Positions 9,668-18,873 of a stretch of DNA of 42,278 nucleotides are shown here, piece after piece. The DNA comes from Gemmatimonadales bacterium (GTDB lineage: Bacteria; Gemmatimonadota; Gemmatimonadetes; Gemmatimonadales; GWC2-71-9). Every line of letters starts with the position of its first letter. Within the stretch, counting starts at the first letter, position 1. The stretch lies in NCBI GenBank assembly GCA_036265815.1, contig DATAOI010000049.1:76126-118403 (forward strand). Reading direction: 5' to 3'. Made by a program: the position numbers and the translations under genes. The notes under the pieces are model-generated. The model was not told the origin of the DNA. It saw only the letters and a list, made by a program, of their open reading frames with translations, and did not search any database.

Positions 9668-10378
9668 CTAGCCGGGGGAAAAGCGGGGCCGGGCAAGCGC
9701 GACGATGCGCGTGACCTGGTCTTCGAAGCTCAGCGAGGTGGTATCGAGGCGCACCGCGTCGTCCGCGACCCTGAGCGGCGCCACGGCGCGCGTGGAATCG
9801 GCGTGGTCCCGGGCGGCGAGCGCCTCCGTCTCCGCACCGAGGAGGGCCGGATCGTGCGCGGCGCCACGCTGGCTGAGCCGCCGCCGCGCCCGCGCCTCGG
9901 GCGCGGCCGTCAGAAACACCTTGAGGTCGGCATCGGGAAACACCACCGTCCCGATGTCCCGCCCGTCCACCACCACGTCACGGCCGGTCCGTACCATGGC
10001 GCGGAGCCGGCTGTTCACCCACTCCCGGACGACCGGCACGGCCGACACCGCGGAGACGGCCGCGGTGACCGGTCCGGCGCGAATCTCGGCGTCCACCGGC
10101 TCGCCCTCCAGGTAGGCGGCGAACCCCGCACCATCGGGCTGGAGCATGAGTCCCCGGTCCTCCGCAGTCCGGAGAATGGTCTCGGGATCCAGCACCTGGA
10201 GCGGATCCTCGCGCCGGCGGCCGCGCCGGGCAACCTCCCGCAAGGCCACCAGCGTCACCCCGCGATACAGCGCCCCTGAATCCAGGTGAGCGAAACCGAG
10301 CGCCTCGGCAACGGCCCGCGCCGTGCTCGATTTGCCGGAGGCCGCGGGCCCGTCGATCGCGATAACCGCTCCCTTCAC
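9668..10378 (-). CDS. cmk: cytidylate kinase
   Basis: Phosphorylates CMP and dCMP using ATP. 236 residues from a GTG that overlaps the aroA stop (GTGA). Visible are the P-loop GPAASGKSS (10-18), LDSGALYRGVTL, and the NMP-binding DGRDIGTVVFPDADLKVFLTA, followed by the arginine-rich lid RARRRLSQRG. Length and motif order are standard. It sits between aroA and rpsA in a common bacterial arrangement. Confidence 0.95.
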   Translation of the reverse strand: MKGAVIAIDGPAASGKSSTARAVAEALGFAHLDSGALYRGVTLVALREVARRGRRREDPLQVLDPETILRTAEDRGLMLQPDGAGFAAYLEGEPVDAEIRAGPVTAAVSAVSAVPVVREWVNSRLRAMVRTGRDVVVDGRDIGTVVFPDADLKVFLTAAPEARARRRLSQRGAAHDPALLGAETEALAARDHADSTRAVAPLRVADDAVRLDTTSLSFEDQVTRIVALARPRFSPG

Positions 10379-11646
10379 GGACGCGCCCGCCGGGCGAGTC
10401 CGCGCAACACTTCCGGAAAGCGGGGAAAGCTGACCGCAGCGCACCCCATGTCGTCCACCCGGATGCGTGCGCCGGCGACGGTCCCGAGTACGGCGAACGC
10501 CATGGCGAGGCGATGGTCACCCGCGCTCCGGACCGGGCCGCGCGGCGGCTCCGACCCGCCCTCAACGTACAGGTCCTCGCCTGCCACCTCGGCCTGGGCA
10601 CCGACCGATCTGAGATTCTCGGCGATCAGCCCGAGGCGGTCGCTCTCCTTGACGCGAAGCTCGCCCACCTGGCGGAAGATCGTCGTCCCTTCGGCGCGCG
10701 ATGCCAGCACGGCCAGCATCGGGATCTCGTCGATCAGGCCGGGAATCTCGCCCGCCTGGACCTCGGTGGCGCGGAGCGCGGCGGGCCGGGCCACCAGGTC
10801 GCCCACGGGCTCGCCGAAATGCTCGGAGACGTCCTCCAGGGAAATCCGCGCGCCCATTCGTTCGAGCACGCCGAGGAAGCCGGTCCGCGTCGGGTTCACC
10901 CCCACCTGGGCGATCCGGAGCTCGCCGGCTTCCGCGAGGACGGCCGCGCCGACCAGGAACGCCGCGGACGAAGGGTCGCCCGGCACCTGGAGCTCGAAGG
11001 TCCCGACCCGGCCGGTGGGGCCGAATCGGATCCAGCCGTCGTCCTCGTCTACCCGATAGCCGAAGGCCCGGAGGAGCCGCTCGGTATGGTCGCGCGAGCG
11101 GCCGTGCGGCTCCCGCAGCTCGACCTCGACCCCGCCCGCGAGACCGGCGAGCAGGAGCGCGCTCTTGAGCTGGGCGCTCGAGACCGGCAGTTCGTAGCGG
11201 AGCGGGACGAGCGGTCCGCCACGGATCGTGAGCGGCAGCCCGTCGCCGGAGGTCTCGCTGAAACGCGCGCCCATCTGCGCCAGCGGCACGGTGACCCGGC
11301 GCATCGGCCGGCGGCGAAGCGAGCCGTCGCCCGTGAGCGTCGCCCCGAAGCGGTGCCCGGCGAGCAGGCCGAGGAGGAGGCGTGCCGTCGTCCCCGAGTT
11401 GCCGCAGTCGAGTACCGCCTCCGGCCGCCGCAGGCGCCCGCGTCCCTCGATCGTGACGACGCTCTCCGGCCGCAGGGGCGAGAGGCCGGCGCCCAGTTGC
11501 CGGAGCACCCGGGCCGTGCTGCGTGCGTCGAGCGAGGTAAGGGCACCGCCGATGCGGCTCGTGCCTTTCGCCATGGCGGCCAGGAGGAGCGTGCGGTGCG
11601 TGATGCTCTTGTCGCCAGGCACCCGCGTGATCCCGCCCACGATCAT
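10375..11646 (-). CDS. aroA: 3-phosphoshikimate 1-carboxyvinyltransferase (EPSP synthase)
   Basis: Sixth step of the shikimate pathway: joins phosphoenolpyruvate to shikimate-3-phosphate. 423 residues with PGDKSITHR (10-18), DCGNSGTTARLL, RRRPMRRV, the LPVSSAQLKSALLLAG segment, IDEIPMLAVLA, RVKESDR and GDHRLAMA, all in the expected order. The ATG at 11646 overlaps the tyrA stop (ATGA). An upstream in-frame ATG would add 138 residues read out of frame through tyrA and is rejected. Confidence 0.96.
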   Translation of the reverse strand: MIVGGITRVPGDKSITHRTLLLAAMAKGTSRIGGALTSLDARSTARVLRQLGAGLSPLRPESVVTIEGRGRLRRPEAVLDCGNSGTTARLLLGLLAGHRFGATLTGDGSLRRRPMRRVTVPLAQMGARFSETSGDGLPLTIRGGPLVPLRYELPVSSAQLKSALLLAGLAGGVEVELREPHGRSRDHTERLLRAFGYRVDEDDGWIRFGPTGRVGTFELQVPGDPSSAAFLVGAAVLAEAGELRIAQVGVNPTRTGFLGVLERMGARISLEDVSEHFGEPVGDLVARPAALRATEVQAGEIPGLIDEIPMLAVLASRAEGTTIFRQVGELRVKESDRLGLIAENLRSVGAQAEVAGEDLYVEGGSEPPRGPVRSAGDHRLAMAFAVLGTVAGARIRVDDMGCAAVSFPRFPEVLRGLARRARP

Positions 11647-12491
11647 CGGTCCATTCCTTCCCGGAAGCGCTGCGCGACCGCGAGGTAGCGGCGGAGCCCG
11701 TCGGCATCGCCCGCGGTCACGAGCCGCCGGAGCTCGGCCAGGCTCGCCTCGGTAGCGTCCAGCGCCTCCGTCACGGCCGCGCGATTGTAGAGCAGGATGT
11801 CGATCCACATATCCGGACTGCTGGCGGCCAGCCGAGTGGTGTCCCGCGCGCCGGTGCCGAACGACAGGCCGGCCAGCCCGCGATCGGCGAGCGCCCTGGC
11901 GAGCGCCGACGCCACGGCCTGCGGCAGGTGGCTGGTCCAGGCGAGCTGGCGGTCGTGTGCCGCGGCGTCGATCAGGACCGGCTGCGCCTCGAGCACCTGT
12001 TCCCAGAATCGCATGATCCCGCGTGCCGCCCGGTCGCCTCCCGGCGCGCCGGTCTCGCACACGTAGACCACGCAGCCCCGGAGGCGATCCGGGCGAGCCG
12101 CCGCGAAACCGCTCGCGTGGGTGCCGGCGAGGGGGTGCGCACCCGCGAAGCGGTCGCCCAGACCGGCCGCGGTGGCGCTGGCCAGCACCGGGCCCTTGAT
12201 ACTGCAGACGTCGGTGAGCACCGCCCCGCCCTCGAGCGAGGACGGCAGGCGCTCGATGAGATCGAGCGTGGCGCGCGCGGGCACCGCCAGCACCACCAGC
12301 TCGGCGCCCTGCATGGCGCGCGGAGCGCTGTCGGCGAGCTCCGTGATCGCGGACGCGCGCAGCGCCTGCACCCCGTCCGCGCGGGAGGGCGAGAAGCCCA
12401 CCACGCGCGGGACGCCCGCGAGGCGCGCCTGCCAGGCCAGCGAGCCGCCGATGGCCCCCAGGCCGATTACCGCGAGCGAGGACGGCCGCAC
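11643..12491 (-). CDS. tyrA: prephenate dehydrogenase
   Basis: Oxidative decarboxylation of prephenate to 4-hydroxyphenylpyruvate in tyrosine synthesis. 282 residues, with the NAD-binding GLGAIGGSLA near the N-terminus, LVVLAVPARATLDLI, VLTDVCSIKGPV, the conserved GAHPLAGTHASGF, and a helical C-terminal half with DAAAHDRQLAWTSHLPQAVA. No ACT or chorismate mutase domain is present. The start is a GTG with no clear ribosome-binding site. It is the first gene after the promoter at 12556-12584. Confidence 0.93.
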   Translation of the reverse strand: MRPSSLAVIGLGAIGGSLAWQARLAGVPRVVGFSPSRADGVQALRASAITELADSAPRAMQGAELVVLAVPARATLDLIERLPSSLEGGAVLTDVCSIKGPVLASATAAGLGDRFAGAHPLAGTHASGFAAARPDRLRGCVVYVCETGAPGGDRAARGIMRFWEQVLEAQPVLIDAAAHDRQLAWTSHLPQAVASALARALADRGLAGLSFGTGARDTTRLAASSPDMWIDILLYNRAAVTEALDATEASLAELRRLVTAGDADGLRRYLAVAQRFREGMDR

Positions 12492-12845
12492 GGATTCAGG
12501 TGCCGTTCGCGCGAGTGAGACAGGTCATGCGGCCACCGCGATGAGGACGGCCCGCATTGTACCGTGCCCGGGTCCGATTCTCAACGCCGCTGCACTGCAC
12601 GACCGTGCCCGCAAAAGTCGCCGAATTTGCGAGAGCCCGAGCGCATCCGCCCGCGCCTCGCCGGCGGCCCGGCCATGCTGTCCCGCACCGGCGGCGCGCG
12701 TTTCAACGGCCGGACCGGCAACTACTTGTCGCGGGGGCCGGCGCGCGGCCCGCGCGCCCGAGCCCCTTCACTGGCGTGCTTCTTGCCCCCACGCGGGCGA
12801 TCCGTGCCCCATGCCGCGGTCCACCGCCGGAGCGCCCACGAGCCG
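12492..12845. other. divergent intergenic region tyrA / anchored pilin-like gene
   Basis: 354 bases between the minus-strand tyrA start and the plus-strand gene at 12846. It holds the tyrA promoter at 12556-12584. I could not find a convincing plus-strand promoter. A plus-strand frame open across 12564-12845 joins the next gene but encodes Arg/Pro-rich, unstructured-looking sequence and is taken as non-coding. Confidence 0.6.
12556..12584 (-). promoter_or_regulatory. tyrA-aroA-cmk-rpsA promoter
   Basis: Minus strand -35 TTGAGA (12579-12584) and -10 TACAAT (12556-12561) are separated by exactly 17 bases, close to the sigma70 consensus. Predicted start is near 12549, giving a leader of about 58 bases before the tyrA GTG. 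It is the best-matching promoter in the window. Confidence 0.7.
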
Positions 12846-13376
12846 ATGAGTCCAGAGACCAAACCGGTGCCCGCCGCGCCCCCCGCCCCCGCCGCCCAGA
12901 AGCAGGCGCTGCTGGAGGCATTCGACACCGTTCTCAAGGCGCAGGCTGATCAGCGGGACGCGGAGCGCGCGGCCGCGGAAGCGCGTCGCCGGGGACGCGG
13001 CGCCTCGCGGCTGATCATGGTCCTCTGCACCACCATCGTGGTCTTCACGTCGGTCTACCTGTACGTGGAGCGGCCGGACTGGGTGTTCCCGGCGCCCGCG
13101 CCCCCGGAATCGCTCGCGGTGCGCGAGGCGAGTCTCCGGATCATGGTAGCCAACGCGGCCCAGCACGTCGAGCAGTATCACCAGCGGACCGGCCAGTGGC
13201 CCCAGACGCTGGAGCAGGCCGGCGCTCGCGGCGCGGGCGTGCGCTACGAGCGCGTCGGCACCGGATACCGCCTGCACGGCGAGAGCGGCGAGGTGCGGCT
13301 CCGGTTCGATTCCACCGAGCCGCTCCCGCGGTTCATCGGCAACAGCTTCGAAGTCATCGCCCGGAGATCACGATGA
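12846..13376 (+). CDS. membrane-anchored protein partnered with a pseudopilin
   Basis: 176 residues. A Pro/Ala-rich cytoplasmic N-terminus (1-50, with a charged helix) is followed by one membrane segment (about 55-73, RLIMVLCTTIVVFTSVYLYV) and a periplasmic domain. The latter contains a long helix with QHVEQYHQRTGQWPQTLEQAG, a pattern seen in the globular part of pseudopilins, and a short beta-rich end. It lacks a prepilin cleavage site. The ATG at 12846 begins MSPETKPVPA; the ribosome-binding site is weak. Its stop overlaps the start of the pseudopilin gene (ATGA), suggesting the two act together. Family not recognised. Confidence 0.8.
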   Translation: MSPETKPVPAAPPAPAAQKQALLEAFDTVLKAQADQRDAERAAAEARRRGRGASRLIMVLCTTIVVFTSVYLYVERPDWVFPAPAPPESLAVREASLRIMVANAAQHVEQYHQRTGQWPQTLEQAGARGAGVRYERVGTGYRLHGESGEVRLRFDSTEPLPRFIGNSFEVIARRSR

Positions 13377-13840
13377 GGCGCCGCCGAGCCGGCTTCACCA
13401 TCGTCGAGCTCCTGACGGTAATGATCGTGATCGGCATCCTCGCCGGGATGGCGCTGCTCAAGTACATCGACCTCCGGCATCGTGCACGCACGGCGGAAGC
13501 CATCGCGGACCTCGAGGCGATCCGCCTCGCCGCCTACGGCGCCTGGTACGAACACGGGACATGGCCGGGGGAAGTCGGGCCGGGCATCGTGCCGCCCGCC
13601 CTGGTGGAATACCTGCCGGGGAACTTCAGCTTCGCCAAGCCCGAATACACGCTCGACTGGGAGAACCTGCTCCCGCCCGCCGGGGCGCCGCCGAACGGCG
13701 GGACACTGAGCGTCGTCGTGACCGCCTCGGATCCGCGGTTGCAGAGCGCCCTGGCGCGGATGCTGGGCAACAAGGGACCGTACGTCGACGTGAACGGCAC
13801 CCTGGTCTTCTTCATCGTGGACGCGACCGGCAGGAGCTGA
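13373..13840 (+). CDS. type IV pilin / type II secretion pseudopilin
   Basis: 155 residues with a class III prepilin leader: basic MRRRRAG, cleavage expected after Gly7, then FTIVELLTVMIVIGILAGMAL with Glu at position +5 of the mature protein. The hydrophobic helix is followed by YIDLRHRARTAEAIADLEAIRLA and a small globular domain. Leader-peptidase processing and assembly into a pseudopilus are known for the family. No prepilin peptidase or secretion ATPase lies in the window, so the system it serves is elsewhere. Confidence 0.88.
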   Translation: MRRRRAGFTIVELLTVMIVIGILAGMALLKYIDLRHRARTAEAIADLEAIRLAAYGAWYEHGTWPGEVGPGIVPPALVEYLPGNFSFAKPEYTLDWENLLPPAGAPPNGGTLSVVVTASDPRLQSALARMLGNKGPYVDVNGTLVFFIVDATGRS

Positions 13841-13842
13841 CC

Positions 13843-14649
<807 letters not shown>

Positions 14650-14655
14650 GGGCGC

Positions 14656-16677
14656 CTACCGAAGCTGGAGGAGCACCAACGAGTGGGGGGCGAGCGTCAG
14701 CCCGGCGCTGGCGGGCCGCGATCCGTCGTGGGCCGTATCCAGCACGACGGTCCACGGCCCGGCCGGCTCCGCCGGCAGCACGACCGGGCGGGAGCGGCCG
14801 CCGCCGTTCAGCAGCAGCAGCGCCGGCCGCTCGCCGTCGAGCAGCAGACCCAGGAAATGGCCGCCGGAAGCGTCCGGTGCATCGGACGTCAGCGGCCCGC
14901 CGTCGGGGCCGAGCCAGAGCACGCCGGGCCCGAGCGGCGGGAGCTCGCGTCGAAGGGCAAACACGGCGCGCACGAAGCCGAGGAGTGACTGCCCGTCGGG
15001 AGTCGGGCTCCAGTCCACCCAGGTGAGCGGCCCATCCTGACAGTAGGCGTTGTTGTTGCCCCGCTGCGTCCGGCCCAGCTCGTCGCCATGCGAGAGCATC
15101 GGCACACCCCGGGACAAGGCCAGGGTCGCCAGCATGCTGCGGGTGACGCGTTCCCGGACCCGTGCGACCTGGGTCGTGGTCGCGGGACCCTCCACCCCCC
15201 AGTTCCGGCTCAGGTTGTGATCGCTCCCGTCCCGATTCCCTTCCCCGTTGGCCTCGTTGTGCTTCTGCTCGTAGCTCACGAGATCGTGGAGGGTGAAGCC
15301 GTCGTGGCAGGTCACGAAGTTGACGCTCGCGAGCGGCCCCCGCCCCGGTCCGGCGAACAGATCGCTGCTGCCGGTCAGACGGGAGGCGAGCTCGCCGGCG
15401 ACGCCGGGATCGCCGCGCCAGAAACGGCGCACACTGTCCCGAAACTGCCCGTTCCACTCGGCCCAGCCCGCGGGGAACCTCCCCGCCTGATAGCCATCCG
15501 GCCCCAGGTCCCAGGGTTCCGCGATCAGCTTCAGTCGGGAGAGCACCGGATCGGCGCGTATACGGGCGAAAAAGGGCGCGGCCGGATCGAACTCCGGATC
15601 GCCTCTTCCCAGGACCGGCGCGAGGTCGAACCGGAAGCCATCGACCCGCATCTCCTCGGCCCAGTAGCGAAGGCTGTCGAGCACGAGATCGAGGACCGGC
15701 CCCTGCCGCGTGTCGAGCGTATTGCCGCAGCCGGTGAAGTCCTCGTAGCGCGCCGGATCGGCCGGGTCGAGCCGGTAATACGTGGCGTTGTCGATGCCGC
15801 GGAAACTGAGCGTCGGACCGAGACACCCTCCTTCCGCCGTGTGGTTGTACACCACGTCGAGCAGGACCTCGAGACCCGCCGCATGCAGCCGGCGGACCAT
15901 GGTCTTGAACTCCGCGACCTGCTGCCCGAGCCCGCCGCGCGCGAAGCGCACGTCCGGGGCAAAATAGGCGATCGGGCTGTACCCCCAGTAATTCACCAGG
16001 CCGAGTGCGGCCAGCCGGGCCTCGCTCGCCTCCTGATGGACGGGAAGCAGCTCCACCGCGGTGACGCCGAGCGAGCGCAGGTGCCGGATCACGGGCTCGC
16101 TCGAGAGGCCGAGGTAAGTGCCGCGGAGCTCCTTCGGCACCTCGGGGTGGAGCATCGTCATGCCCTTGACGTGGCATTCGTAGATCAGCGTCCGATCCCA
16201 CGGGGTGGCCGGCGGCCGATCGTCACCCCAATTGAACGCGGCGGCGATGACCACGCACTTGGGCATGGCGCCGGCACTGTCCCGCCGATCGGCCGAGCGG
16301 TCCGGGATGGCGCCGGGCGGACCATCGGGATGGCTCGCCAGCGAGGGATTCCACCCGACCGACCCGCTCAGCGCACGGGCGTACGGATCGAGCAGCAGCT
16401 TGGCCGGATTGAAGCGATGTCCCCGCTCAGGGGCGTAAGGACCGTGCACGCGGTACCCGTAGAGCTGGCCATGACCGATACCCGCGACGGCAATGTGCCA
16501 GACGCCCTCCGGGCCGCGGGTGAGCGGAATCCGCTCGGCCTCGAGGGCGTCGGATGGCTGGTGGAAGAGACACAGATCGACGGCGGTGGCGTGCGCGGAG
16601 AAGAGCGCGAAGTTGGTCCCGTCGCCGGTCCGGCTTGCGCCGAGCGGGGACGGCCGGCCGGGCCCGAGGCGTGGCAC
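14656..16677 (-). CDS. glgX: glycogen debranching enzyme (GH13 isoamylase type)
   Basis: Hydrolyses alpha-1,6 branches in glycogen. 673 residues from a GTG at 16677, just after the upstream stop. An N-terminal CBM48-like domain (about 1-140, with GTNFALFSAHATAVDLCLF and YGYRVHGPYAP) precedes the GH13 barrel: VVYNHTAEG, VDGFRFDLA with the nucleophile Asp351, LIAEPWDLG with the acid/base Glu387, and FVTCHDGFTLHDL with Asp459. A C-terminal beta domain follows. GlgX-type sequence features (GRGDPEFD, NGQFRDSVRRFW) support the call. Translation and transcription probably couple it to ppk2. Confidence 0.94.
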   Translation of the reverse strand: MPRLGPGRPSPLGASRTGDGTNFALFSAHATAVDLCLFHQPSDALEAERIPLTRGPEGVWHIAVAGIGHGQLYGYRVHGPYAPERGHRFNPAKLLLDPYARALSGSVGWNPSLASHPDGPPGAIPDRSADRRDSAGAMPKCVVIAAAFNWGDDRPPATPWDRTLIYECHVKGMTMLHPEVPKELRGTYLGLSSEPVIRHLRSLGVTAVELLPVHQEASEARLAALGLVNYWGYSPIAYFAPDVRFARGGLGQQVAEFKTMVRRLHAAGLEVLLDVVYNHTAEGGCLGPTLSFRGIDNATYYRLDPADPARYEDFTGCGNTLDTRQGPVLDLVLDSLRYWAEEMRVDGFRFDLAPVLGRGDPEFDPAAPFFARIRADPVLSRLKLIAEPWDLGPDGYQAGRFPAGWAEWNGQFRDSVRRFWRGDPGVAGELASRLTGSSDLFAGPGRGPLASVNFVTCHDGFTLHDLVSYEQKHNEANGEGNRDGSDHNLSRNWGVEGPATTTQVARVRERVTRSMLATLALSRGVPMLSHGDELGRTQRGNNNAYCQDGPLTWVDWSPTPDGQSLLGFVRAVFALRRELPPLGPGVLWLGPDGGPLTSDAPDASGGHFLGLLLDGERPALLLLNGGGRSRPVVLPAEPAGPWTVVLDTAHDGSRPASAGLTLAPHSLVLLQLR

Positions 16678-16681
16678 GGGC

Positions 16682-17080
16682 TCAGAACGCGCCGGCGCTG
16701 GGCCACGGCGGCGGGAGCGCGGCACACCAGGCCACCTCGACCTCCAGCCGAGCGATTTCCTCGCGCGCCTCGGCCAGGCATTCCTGCAGGTCCCGCCCGC
16801 CCGCGCTCGAGTCCAGCGCCGCCACCACCTCGCGCAGCCCGGCCAGCTCGTAGCTCAGCAACTGTCGGTACCGCTCGGCGGCGTCGCGCCGGTGCGGCGC
16901 GAGGCGGCGGAGATCCGCCTTCCGGTCGAGCGTGTGCTCGATCGAATGGCGGGCGGCGTAGTCCTCCGCGGCAATCCGGGGGCGACGGCGCTCCACTGCC
17001 GGTGTGAGGAACGGCAGCCCTCGGCGGTGCTGCCTCCCGAGTCTGTCGAGCGCCTCCGCAAGGTGGCGGAGGAGACTCAC
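16682..17080 (-). CDS. small alpha-helical protein of unknown function
   Basis: 132 residues, GTG start, rich in Arg, Leu, Ala and Glu, predicted largely helical: AERYRQLLSYELAGLREVVAAL and EARE EIARLEVEVAW segments suggest coiled coil. No catalytic motif is visible. It ends four bases before the glgX start. A 16-bp perfect palindrome lies directly upstream of its start. I do not recognise the family. Confidence 0.6.
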   Translation of the reverse strand: MSLLRHLAEALDRLGRQHRRGLPFLTPAVERRRPRIAAEDYAARHSIEHTLDRKADLRRLAPHRRDAAERYRQLLSYELAGLREVVAALDSSAGGRDLQECLAEAREEIARLEVEVAWCAALPPPWPSAGAF

Positions 17081-17096
17081 GACCGGCGCGCCGGTC
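17081..17096. repeat. 16-bp perfect palindrome gaccggcgcgccggtc
   Basis: A perfect inverted repeat touching both the start codon of the gene at 16682-17080 and the stop of the gene at 17095-17301. It contains the GGCGCGCC octamer. It could form a hairpin that masks initiation of the downstream gene, or it may be chance in GC-rich DNA. Confidence 0.6.
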
Positions 17097-17301
17097 AGTT
17101 CCTACCCCGCCAGGCCGCCCGCAGGTAGAGCCCCGCAGCCAGGAGCATGAAGCCGGCGATGATCGACCCCGGCCCACCGGTGTACTCGAAGGTGAACGGC
17201 AGCGGGCCGGCCTGGCCGTGCGGCGGATGCAGCAGGGTCAGCACCCCCAGCACGATCCCGGCGACACCGATCAGGGCCAGCAGTGCGAACAGGTTCCGCA
17301 T
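17095..17301 (-). CDS. small membrane protein, two transmembrane segments
   Basis: 68 residues: MRNLFALLALIGVAGIVLGV (first membrane segment), a short loop with HPPHGQAG, then GSIIAGFMLLAAGLYLRAAW (second). Basic ends RN and RGRN. GAGGA stands 5 bases before the ATG. It resembles the many unnamed two-helix inner-membrane proteins (for example DUF3185-like); the exact family is not certain. Confidence 0.7.
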   Translation of the reverse strand: MRNLFALLALIGVAGIVLGVLTLLHPPHGQAGPLPFTFEYTGGPGSIIAGFMLLAAGLYLRAAWRGRN

Positions 17302-17368
17302 CGGATTCCTCAGCGAGAGGGAGAAAGGCGCATCACGCCATGGATGAAACCGCGGTCGGGGCGGCGGG

Positions 17369-17638
17369 TCAATCGCCGGGCCCGGCGGCGTACTCGCCGA
17401 GAAACTGCACGGCGGCGTGAGGTCCGCTGTCCGACGTGGCGGCGACCTGGAGCGCGCGGATCAGGAGCGGCGACAGCGCTGCGGCCTGCGCCTCGTCGAT
17501 GGCCCCCACGCCCGGCGTGCGCCGGGCGAGCTGCTGGAGGATCTCCGCCAGCTTGTACGCGAGGTGCTCGGCGGTGACGCTGTTCCACATCGCCATGAAC
17601 TCGCGGGTGTTCTCCGGTGCCCTCAGCTCGTCCGGCAT
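17369..17638 (-). CDS. hypothetical protein, 89 residues
   Basis: Begins MPDELRAPENTREFMAMWNS. The ATG at 17638 is preceded by AGGAGG at ideal spacing, which decides the start over an in-frame ATG 47 codons upstream. Predicted helical and soluble (EHLAYKLAEILQQLARRT; AAALSPLLIRALQVAATS). No known motif. Follows the membrane-protein gene at 17650-18336 by 11 bases. Confidence 0.75.
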   Translation of the reverse strand: MPDELRAPENTREFMAMWNSVTAEHLAYKLAEILQQLARRTPGVGAIDEAQAAALSPLLIRALQVAATSDSGPHAAVQFLGEYAAGPGD

Positions 17639-17649
17639 CGTGCCTCCTG

Positions 17650-18336
17650 TCAGGTGGGGGGCTGCGCATTCCCGAGCTCCGCCGGCCGGGCGCGGAGCCG
17701 GCGCCGGAGGCCCGCGGCCAGCAGGGCCAGCCCGAGCAACTGGATCAGGTGAAACAGACCGTTGTGATCGAACTGCCACACCAGCCGCACCGGGTCGATC
17801 GGCGCGGCCTGGACCGCGCCCGCGATGAGGCTCAACGCGAGCGCGGCGCCCACTGTGCCGGCACCGGGCCGGCGGCCTGTCGCGGCGAGGCCCAGATAGA
17901 TGACCAGCGAGAACAGCAGCGCCGCCGCCTCGTACCCGACGAACACGAGAAAATCACCCCCCGCGACACGGGTGGCCCCCCAGAAGACGAGCGCGAGGGC
18001 GAGCATCGGCCCGAGCGCGCGCCGCGCGATCCAGGCGCCCCACCGTTCAGCCACCGCGCCGACCACGAAGAGCGACATCGTGACTCCGAGCAGGAGATAG
18101 AGCGGCTGCCACAGGAGCTCGCGGAGACCGCCGGACACGGCGAGCCCGTGGGTAATGGCACCGAGCACCGACGCCGCGGCCAGGGATGCGAGGGCACCCT
18201 GCCACACCCAACGGGCGAACGAGGGTGGCGTCTGCTGACTGATCAGCAGAATTGCGGCCGCCGCCGCCAGCGCGAGGAGCGCATCCGTGGCGGCCGTGGT
18301 ACGCTCGACGGCCGTGCCCACCAGCTCCACCCTCAT
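17650..18336 (-). CDS. integral membrane protein of unknown function
   Basis: 228 residues with about seven hydrophobic segments (for example ALLALAAAAAILLI, LYLLLGVTMSLFVVGAVA, MLALALVFWGATR, AALLFSLVIYLGLAA, LFHLIQLLGLALLAAGL). Conserved-looking polar residues in membrane segments are H in ITHGLA and the WQFDHNGLFHLIQ motif, which occurs in unnamed bacterial membrane proteins. Its ATG follows AGGA at good distance, 9 bases past the DinB-like gene. Confidence 0.8.
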   Translation of the reverse strand: MRVELVGTAVERTTAATDALLALAAAAAILLISQQTPPSFARWVWQGALASLAAASVLGAITHGLAVSGGLRELLWQPLYLLLGVTMSLFVVGAVAERWGAWIARRALGPMLALALVFWGATRVAGGDFLVFVGYEAAALLFSLVIYLGLAATGRRPGAGTVGAALALSLIAGAVQAAPIDPVRLVWQFDHNGLFHLIQLLGLALLAAGLRRRLRARPAELGNAQPPT

Positions 18337-18345
18337 GACCGCGTC

Positions 18346-18852
18346 CTAGGAGCGGCCGAGCAGCGCGCGCTCCTGCCAGAGGCGCTTGAGCGACTGAATC
18401 TGGCCCGTGTGGTAGATGTCATGCGCCGCGACCCCGAGCACCAGCTCTCCATAAGTCCACCGCCGCCCCCCGGCCGGCCGCTCGGAAAGTCGCCGCTCGG
18501 GCAGCGCGCGCACCACCTCGACCAACTGCTCGTGCTCGGCCTTGAGCAGCGCCACGTCGCGGCTCCAGGCGCGGTCGTCCACCGGCTCGGGCAGCGCCGG
18601 GAAGTTGGCGGGAGTCCGGGGAAAGCGCGGCCCCGCACCACCCTCGAGACGGCGGCGCACCCGATAGTTCCAGTACGCGATGTGCAGCGTGAGCTCCCAG
18701 ATGGATTTCCGACGCGGTGTCGGACGCCAGGCGGCCTCGTCCGCGGAGACACCGCGTAGCGCGCCCAGCGGAGTGGGACCGCCGTGCCAGTGCCGCCGCT
18801 CGCCCCGCGGCTGCAGGTTCCAGAGCAGCAGCTCCATGCCGACCGTCGCCAT
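18346..18852 (-). CDS. DinB-fold protein
   Basis: 168 residues. The DinB/YfiT four-helix fold usually binds a metal with three histidines; here His57 (LTLHIAYWNY), His144 and His148 (AAHDIYHTGQ) match. Family members are metal-dependent, and some are thiol transferases, so stress or detoxification is possible, but the substrate is unknown. GGAGCAGAT precedes the ATG. One of three DinB-fold genes in the window. Confidence 0.88.
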   Translation of the reverse strand: MATVGMELLLWNLQPRGERRHWHGGPTPLGALRGVSADEAAWRPTPRRKSIWELTLHIAYWNYRVRRRLEGGAGPRFPRTPANFPALPEPVDDRAWSRDVALLKAEHEQLVEVVRALPERRLSERPAGGRRWTYGELVLGVAAHDIYHTGQIQSLKRLWQERALLGRS

Positions 18853-18873
18853 ATCTGCTCCACGAGAGCGGGT

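Noticed and set aside
10513-11707. Long frames on both strands overlapping aroA
   Set aside because: aroA has all EPSP synthase motifs; the others are Arg/Ala-rich readings of the same DNA.
15088-17007. A 639-codon open frame on the plus strand opposite glgX
   Set aside because: It spans the complement of the clear GH13 enzyme; its protein is low in structure and unlike any family.
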